From contig NC_134020.1 of NCBI RefSeq assembly GCF_040712315.1, positions 13,950,751 to 14,014,750 of the forward strand: a DNA stretch of 64,000 nt. Direction: 5' to 3'. A program made the position numbers and the translations under genes. This stretch comes from Castanea sativa (Eukaryota > Streptophyta > Magnoliopsida > Fagales > Fagaceae). Position 1 is the first letter of the stretch. Every line of letters begins with the position of its first letter. The notes below the pieces were generated by a model, which saw only the letters and a list, made by a program, of their open reading frames with translations, made no database searches and was not told where the DNA came from. Of this stretch, positions 58,386-64,000 are shown piece by piece.

Positions 58386-61300
58386 TTAAGGACACTTAGA
58401 TTTTATGGGTTGCGTCGTGATCAAATCCCACCAAATTTTTACCGGGTAGTTAGTTGTGTTAGTTGGTTAAATCAGTTATATGGACTACACTTAGACCAAC
58501 ATGACATAAACTACATGTATATTTTGTGCTGTAAGCAGACGTCAGGGTACTACCTTAAAGTTAGAGATACTCGAGTGCGGCTAATATCATGCCTCCCCGA
58601 TTCTAACAGAAACTCAACAGGGGAGTTTGTCCAAGTGAGCGGCAATTGGCACACCAATGACCTTAAATGTCCGACTTCACCCTAAGATGTTGGTCGGTAC
58701 CACTCATATTATATTCGTACAATATTTATTTATACTACATACAAGTTGTTTTTGGCTCTTTATGATCGCACCAATATTTACTTATATACTAATTATTTTT
58801 GTCTGTGGCGATGCAGAAGATAAAAAATTTAAACGTTATGCATGTAAGTGACCTGAATTTTCTGCTCAGATCATAAATATTCATACACTACGACAGTGAA
58901 TTGAGGGCTTCACACCTCATCCTCGGGTGCACTCTAGTATATACTAGCTACCAAGATCCTAGACAAAGCTTTAGCCATTGGTAGTCCCTTATTGTTGTAT
59001 ATCGATGTTCAGCATCAGGGTATCTTGCTACGAGGTTTAATTGTCGGTGAAGCTCGGGATCTAGGTCCTTGGCTCATTAGGGTAGGCTCCTTAGTACCAA
59101 TGAGGGACAGATTAGTCTATTATTTCTTCCACGGCCGCATCGACCATATACCAGTTGAGCATCCTGTTGAAGGAGGCCAGGTTGCTGAGCAGGTAGAAGC
59201 TAAATCGGTTGACTCCTCCAAAGCCGAAGTCGAAGACCCAGGTGCAACAATGGTGGTCTGCTATAACATGACTACCGACCGTTTCCTTCGTGGTGGGCAA
59301 CCCGCTATGCAACAAGCTCCTTCTACTCCTCCCCCCCGAAGCCGAAAGAGGTCATGTACCACCGATCAGGCCCCAAGGAGACCCGAGGAAATTCCTCCCA
59401 GAATTCCTCCTACCCTAAGTACTACTAGGGTGACTATCTGAGAGCCAGTCACCAGCACTCGGCCCTTCGCACAAGTGGGGTCTAATATGGCTTCCTCTTT
59501 AGCTCTCCCTGCTGCTAGATGGAAGAAAACTTTCATGCTAGGTAACGAGCCTCTTCCTGCAACTTCTAGTCTAAGGAATTGGGCTGCTAGGGAAAGGGGA
59601 CAGATTGTTCGGAGTCTTGGGCGGACCTTGCAGTTGCCAGATGATGTGCATTACTTTGACCACGGTAGTGACGAAGCAATGGCTGTCAGACTACAGTGGT
59701 ACACCATTGCGGTGATACTTGGTCTTTACTACTATTTATTTACACATGTCTCTGAAAGTTCAATTAGCGTATAAAACACCAATGAACATTTAGACCCCCA
59801 ATATTAAAATTACCAACACAAGCTTATACTCAAACAATATATGTGTGGAACGATGAATATAAACTAAACCCAAATTGGTAAAACACTCTGAACCATAGTT
59901 AATCACAAACACTACATTAATTAAAAGGTTAAGAGTAAAGGAAGAGAGATGCAAACACAAGGATAACATGACGATGTGTTATCGAAGCGGAAACCAAAGA
60001 ACTCAACAAAAAGCCACTCCGCCGCCCTCCAAGCAGTCAAATGATACACTAGAGAATAAAGTTGGGATACATGAATAGCAAAAGACCCTCCAAGCCTAAT
60101 CTACCCAATGCACCTAAGCCCTATAAGCTTCTTGCTCTAACAGGGTTATGCCAAACCTTGTCTTCTCTAGCTTTCCAGATCCCGCAATAAGCTCCATATT
60201 GCATCCATCATCCTTGGCATCTTCTAATGCTCCCCAAGCTCCAAAAACACTCTCAACACTCTAAATGGGTGTGGGTAGTGTTTGGGTAGAAATCTCCTCT
60301 CAATAGGTATAACAATGGGAGAGGGAATGAGAAGAGACTACAAAGATTTCTCTCTAAGAATGAGTAGTTCTCTCTAATAGGGTGGATGTGTTGTAGAAAC
60401 CTCTCTTAGGGTTTTATTCTTAATAGGGTCTTTTTTTTTTTTTTTCAGCACATTACATTTCGCGGGTATAAGGGTATTTATAGTAGGGTATGAGAGGAAT
60501 ATGAAAAGTTAGTTTTCATCACAATAGGGCATTTTGGCAACTTGGCCTTGCGACTGGAACGAGTCGCAAGTTTAAGTCGTGAGATAACTTCCAAGCCAGA
60601 CTATACTTTTTGTCTCATAGTGCTCCAGCTGTCGTGACCCTTCAACTCCCTGCATGTTTCACACGTGTGTCACTTTGGCGACTTGCCAATCGCAAGTTAG
60701 TCGTGAGACTCCTTTGAATGCACACATCTTGATTTTCTTCACACTCTCTCATACACAACCCTTACATTATTCCCACCTAAATACAAGGTTTCTACATGCT
60801 GAATTACAAGAAAATTTGGCACAGAATAAAGCCAACACATGGTTGATTAAATTCAACCTTACAGTATCTCTTTATTTTGTGCTTACTTATGCATCTTTAC
60901 AGTCCTACTAGGCTGCACAACTGGCTTATATGATGGAAGATCGGCTAAGAAGTGCGGTGGAGGAGTCAGATAAGGAGAAATCCCTGAAAGAGGTGGATGA
61001 GGTAACGGCAAAGGAGAAAGGCACGGCAGCTGAGAATGCCGAAGAAAGGGCTAGAGCAGCCAAGAGGGCCCATGCATTGGTCGAGCAAAAAAGGGGTAGA
61101 GATTGCTGCCAAGTTGGAAAAGATAGAGCTCCGTTTGGGCAATACTGAAAGATTGAATTCGATTAAGGATAAGGAGATTGCCAAGCTGAAGACCACGGAT
61201 AAATGGTATAATGTAGGCTTTGCGGATGCCGAAAATTCAGCCGAGCCGGTCATGTTCCAATCCAAGAGATATGGATTTGGCGAGGGTTGGATGGTAGCAC

Positions 61301-61590
61301 TAGTGGCCAAGGGTGTGCCCAAAGATTCTCCCCTTAAAACCCCTGATCAAATTCCTTACCCTAAGCCTCCCCCTCTAGTTCAGAACCCCCCTAATGATGA
61401 GGATGAAGAAACTGAGAGCAAGAGGGACTTGGTGCAGGTAATTGATTCCCACGCCGAACTGATTGACCTTAAAATTACTAGTGATCTGAACGCCGTGCAA
61501 AGTGCAGTTCAACAGCTTCCCAACCCCGACGCTTAGCCGCCTGTGAATCCAGTCTTGCCAGATCAACCGCAAGACCCTACTGCCTAGAAA
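58386..61590 (+). pseudogene. Tat-C aORF: antisense accessory gene with an LTR in its intron
   Basis: Exon 1 (about 58386-58680) encodes the same domain as the Tat-B aORF (LRTLRFYGL, HDINYMYIL, EFVQVSGNWHTND), with its N-terminus removed by element G. Exon 2 resumes after an intron of about 140-220 bp (about 58890: ELRASHLILGCT) and, after a frameshift, runs through GVRHQ-like text to a proline- and arginine-rich region (59330-59440) and FDHGSDEAMAVRLQW (about 59660). Exon 3 (about 60910-61536) is a coiled coil (MMEDRLRSAVEESDKEKS, then AAKLEKIELRLGN after a frameshift at about 61090). An LTR-like insertion occupies 59747-60834, in what corresponds to intron 2. Homology is clear; function is unknown. 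Confidence 0.72.
59747..60834. repeat. LTR-like insertion with perfect TSD ACACA
   Basis: 1088 bp with ends TGTCTCTGAAAG and AATAAAGCCA, flanked by ACACA at 59742-59746 and 60835-60839. It is non-coding and contains a poly-T run (60429-60445) and a segment with repeated GTCGC-type words (ACTCGTTCC, CGCAAG) at 60550-60710. It is most likely a solo LTR or small terminal-repeat element; orientation is undetermined. I saw no second copy in the window. Confidence 0.72.
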
Positions 61591-61854
61591 ATTTAGCTTG
61601 TTTTTCCTTTCTTTTTATGTTGTTTTTATGTCTGTTTATTCTTGGTTTACTTAGAGTCACTGGGTGTAGTGACAAGACAAATTTCTTTTGGTTTGGACGA
61701 TTGACATTCTGTTTGCTAAAACTCCTTCATCATTATGGTTTATTGTGTTTGATTTATCAAATTTCTCTCTTTTCTTCCTATTTGTATATACGTAGTACAG
61801 TTGGTACTAGATATTTTAGTTATATTTCTATATTAAAAAGCTATAGAATTGTGA
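61591..61854. other. Tat-C spacer between aORF and tandem array
   Basis: T-rich sequence resembling the post-aORF spacer of Tat-B in position and composition. There is no gene. Confidence 0.5.
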
Positions 61855-62430
61855 CCTAAATGCATGGCTACCCCATGCTAGGTGATCGTACTGAGCAAAG
61901 GTCTTGACCCTTAGATAGTAAAAATGTAAGGTCTCTTCCTGGTCGGTGACTGAGATCGAACCGAGCCGAGGCTTCTGTCTTTAGATGATTAAAAATGTAA
62001 GGTTTCTACCTAGTCGGCGACCAGGATTGGACCGAGCTGAGGCTTCTGTCCTTAGGTGTTTAAAAAAATGTAAGGTTTCCATCTGGTCGGTGACCAGGAT
62101 CGAACCGAGCCGAGGCTTCTGTCCTTGTGTGGTTAAAAATGTAAGGTTTCCACCTGGTTGGTGACCGGGATTGAACCGAGTCGAGGCTTCTGTCCTTAGG
62201 TGATTAAAAATGTAAGGTTTCCACCTAGTCGGCGATCGGGATTAAACTAAGCCAAGGCTTCTGTCCTTAAGTGATTAAAAAAATATAAGGCTTCCACCTG
62301 GTTAGTGACTAGGATCGAACTGAACTGAGTCTTCTGTCCTTGTGTGGTTAAAAATGTAAGGTTTCCACCTGGTCCATGACTGGGATCAAACCGAGTTGAG
62401 GCTTCTGTCCTTAGGTGATAATAAAAACAC
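61855..62430 (-). repeat. Tandem array, 71-73-bp unit, about eight copies (Tat-C 3' UTR)
   Basis: GTAAGG(T)TTCCACCTGGTCGG-like units start at 61926, 61997, 62070, 62141, 62212, 62285 and 62356, after a more diverged first unit at about 61855. Each contains GAACCGAGC(C)GAGGCTTC and TGTCCTTAGGTGATTAAAAA. The position matches the arrays of Tat-A and Tat-B. Confidence 0.92.
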
Positions 62431-62529
62431 AAGGACCTAACCATATTATGTAGGCATACATCATCATTCACATAGGAGTTCGTACATGATCCCCATCATT
62501 ATTCTTTACATAGTCAAGGCCTTACAAAA

Positions 62530-63480
62530 TTAATGATAGAACTTTCTTAAATTCTGAACATTCCAGGGCCGAGGTAGAGGTCTTTCTTCCATGTCCTTGA
62601 GATAGTATGTTCCTGATCCAGCTATAGCGGTGACTCTATACGGTCCTTCCCAGTTTAGAGCTAGCTTTTTGACATTAACAGCTTGAGCACTTCCCACCGC
62701 TTTTTGTAAGACCAAATCACCGACTACAAAGTCCCTTATCTTCATATCTCTGTTATACCGCCGAGCAAGTTTTTGTTGATAGTTGGCCAGGCGGACAGTT
62801 GCTACTTCTCGGTGCTCTACCAATGAATCCAATTGCCTTCACATCATCTCTGCATTCTTGGCTAAAGAAAAATTTGACACCCGGGGGCTTCACAAGCTTA
62901 TTTCCACTGGGATAACGGCCTATGCTCCATACGTTAGTGAGTAAGGTGTCTCACCTGTTGAGTAACTGCCTATGCTCTATACGTTAGTGAGTAAGGTATT
63001 CTCATAGAACGTTCGGAAATTCCTCGGCCCACCTCCCCTTAGTTCATTCCAACCTCTTCTTCAAACCATTCACAATTACTTTATTTGTGGCTTCTGCTTG
63101 ACCTTTACTCTAGGGGTATGCTAGGGTCGAATATCAATTCTTAATGCCAAGGTCACTACAGTACTTGTGAAAAACCTTGCTATCAAACTGTAGACCACTA
63201 TTTGACACAAGAGACTTCGGCACCCCAAATCGGGTCACTATATTTTTTCACACGAACTTTTTGACATCCTCATCTCGGATGTTAGTTAACGCCTCGACCT
63301 CAACCCATTTGTTGAAATAATCCACCACCACCAACACAAATCTTTGGTTTCCCATAGCATGGGGAAATCGACCAATTATGTCTAGCCCCCATTACACCAA
63401 TGGCCATGGATTGCTAATCAGATTCAAACTTCCTGCAGGCTGATGTATCAATGGGGCTTACTTTTGACACTGCTTGCACC
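62530..63480 (-). pseudogene. Tat-C integrase, catalytic Asp replaced
   Basis: Read on the minus strand: finger remnants (about 63480), core with WGLDIIGRFP (about 63385), NKWVEVEALTNIRDEDVKKFV, FGVPKSLVSNSGLQFDSK, GQAEATNKVIVNGLKKRLE, and a degraded stretch at 62840-63080. The C-terminal domain MDSLVEHREVATVRLANY to LALNWEGPYRVTAIAG ends at 62530. In the second catalytic block the codon for Asp is AAT (Asn) at 63200-63202. A CGTTAGTGAGTAAGGT phrase is duplicated at 62932-62947 and 62982-62997. Several stops also interrupt it. It corresponds to 21909-22989 of Tat-B. Confidence 0.8.
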
Positions 63481-64000
63481 TTTAGACATACTCAACAACG
63501 TCCTTTTTCATCTTAGGCCACCAAAACCCTTGGGTCATTGCTTGGTGAGCAAAAGATCGTCCTCCCATATGATTATCGCAAATTCCTTCATAGAGCTCGG
63601 TCAAGAGTTCGTCAACTTTGTTGAGATGGATGCATAACAAGTAAGGATCCCCAAAAGACCTTTGGTATAACCTAAGATCCTTAGAGAGCCAGAACTGAGC
63701 AGAAACTCTACGCACCTTCTCGGCTTCTTTCGCCTCACTCGGCAGACGATCATCAGCCATAAATTCAACAATCGGATCCATCCAACATGGTTTAAACACC
63801 AAAATAGTGGAAATGTTCACTTTTGTATCTATACTAGGCTCCCCCATCACGCTGGACGCATCGTCCACAAACACCTTCCACAGTCAGGTTTCCACATAAC
63901 CCACCATCTCCGTCTCCCTTCGTGGGGTAAATTATGCAACAAAGTCAACAGAACCTGACCTTTAACCGAGCTCCTAGGCTTAATAACGTATATCAAATGC
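63481..64000 (-). pseudogene. Tat-C linker, integrase finger and end of second RNase H, cut by window edge
   Basis: A minus-strand frame at 63874-63482 matches the Tat-B segment between the second RNase H and integrase: CWMDPIVEFMADDRLPSEAK, VRRVSAQFWLSKDLRLYQRS, DPYLLCIH, LYEGICDNHMGGRSFAHQAM, GFWWPKMKKDV. Upstream sequence (63900-64000) fits the linker between the two RNase H regions. The rest of Tat-C lies outside the window. Confidence 0.78.

Overview
The window is plant nuclear DNA and consists almost entirely of nested, decayed retrotransposons. The evidence is Ty3/gypsy and Ty1/copia polyproteins, LTRs with TG...CA ends and target-site duplications (TSDs), primer-binding sites (PBSs) resembling plant tRNAs, GT-AG introns, one L1-type LINE and long (TA)n microsatellites. 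I found no host gene, tRNA, rRNA or CRISPR. A woody eudicot is most likely, possibly Fagales; that is an impression from repeat style only.

Layout. 218-2695: a LINE with a 16-bp TSD, an ORF1, and an ORF2 reduced to endonuclease plus RNase H. 2888-15144: Tat-A, a plus-strand Tat-lineage gypsy element. It is pierced by three LTRs of one copia family ('copia-L': 3023-4443, 5619-6740, 9146-10546) and by one Ogre-like solo LTR (6774-8450). 15145-16623: AT-rich DNA ending in (TA)n. 16624-29652: Tat-B, the best preserved element, on the minus strand with gag, protease, RT, two RNase H domains and integrase, plus a spliced ORF on the opposite strand and a triplicated 5' LTR. 29653-30995: AT-rich DNA with a second microsatellite. 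30996-33720: an Ogre-like LTR with its PBS and LTR fragments. 33791-35800: a copia-L LTR with an RNase H remnant. 36541-45517: a copia-L LTR split by a complete copia-L element (37009-44800) in the opposite orientation. 45518-53650: another copia element (Copia-H), minus strand, itself split by a 3.9-kb gypsy element (47055-50977). 54048-58385: a minus-strand copia-L copy. 58386-64000: Tat-C, minus strand, leaving the window at the right edge.

Tat-A, Tat-B and Tat-C share one plan: pol, then a tandem array in the 3' untranslated region, then an accessory ORF (aORF) on the opposite strand, then the 3' LTR where present. The arrays differ in sequence, but their basic periods are close (68, about 76 and 71-73 bp). 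The aORFs encode an N-terminal domain resembling the 'putative gypsy-type transposon' family and a C-terminal coiled coil, with introns.

The most notable observations are four. First, the spliced antisense aORF of Tat-B has only one internal stop. Second, copia-L has a deletion derivative whose two interiors share the same stops and the same RNase H deletion. Third, the copia-L LTR carries a conserved hairpin with compensatory changes. Fourth, the Tat-B LTR is triplicated through an 8-nt PBS remnant. All coordinates were read by eye; alignments were not computed.
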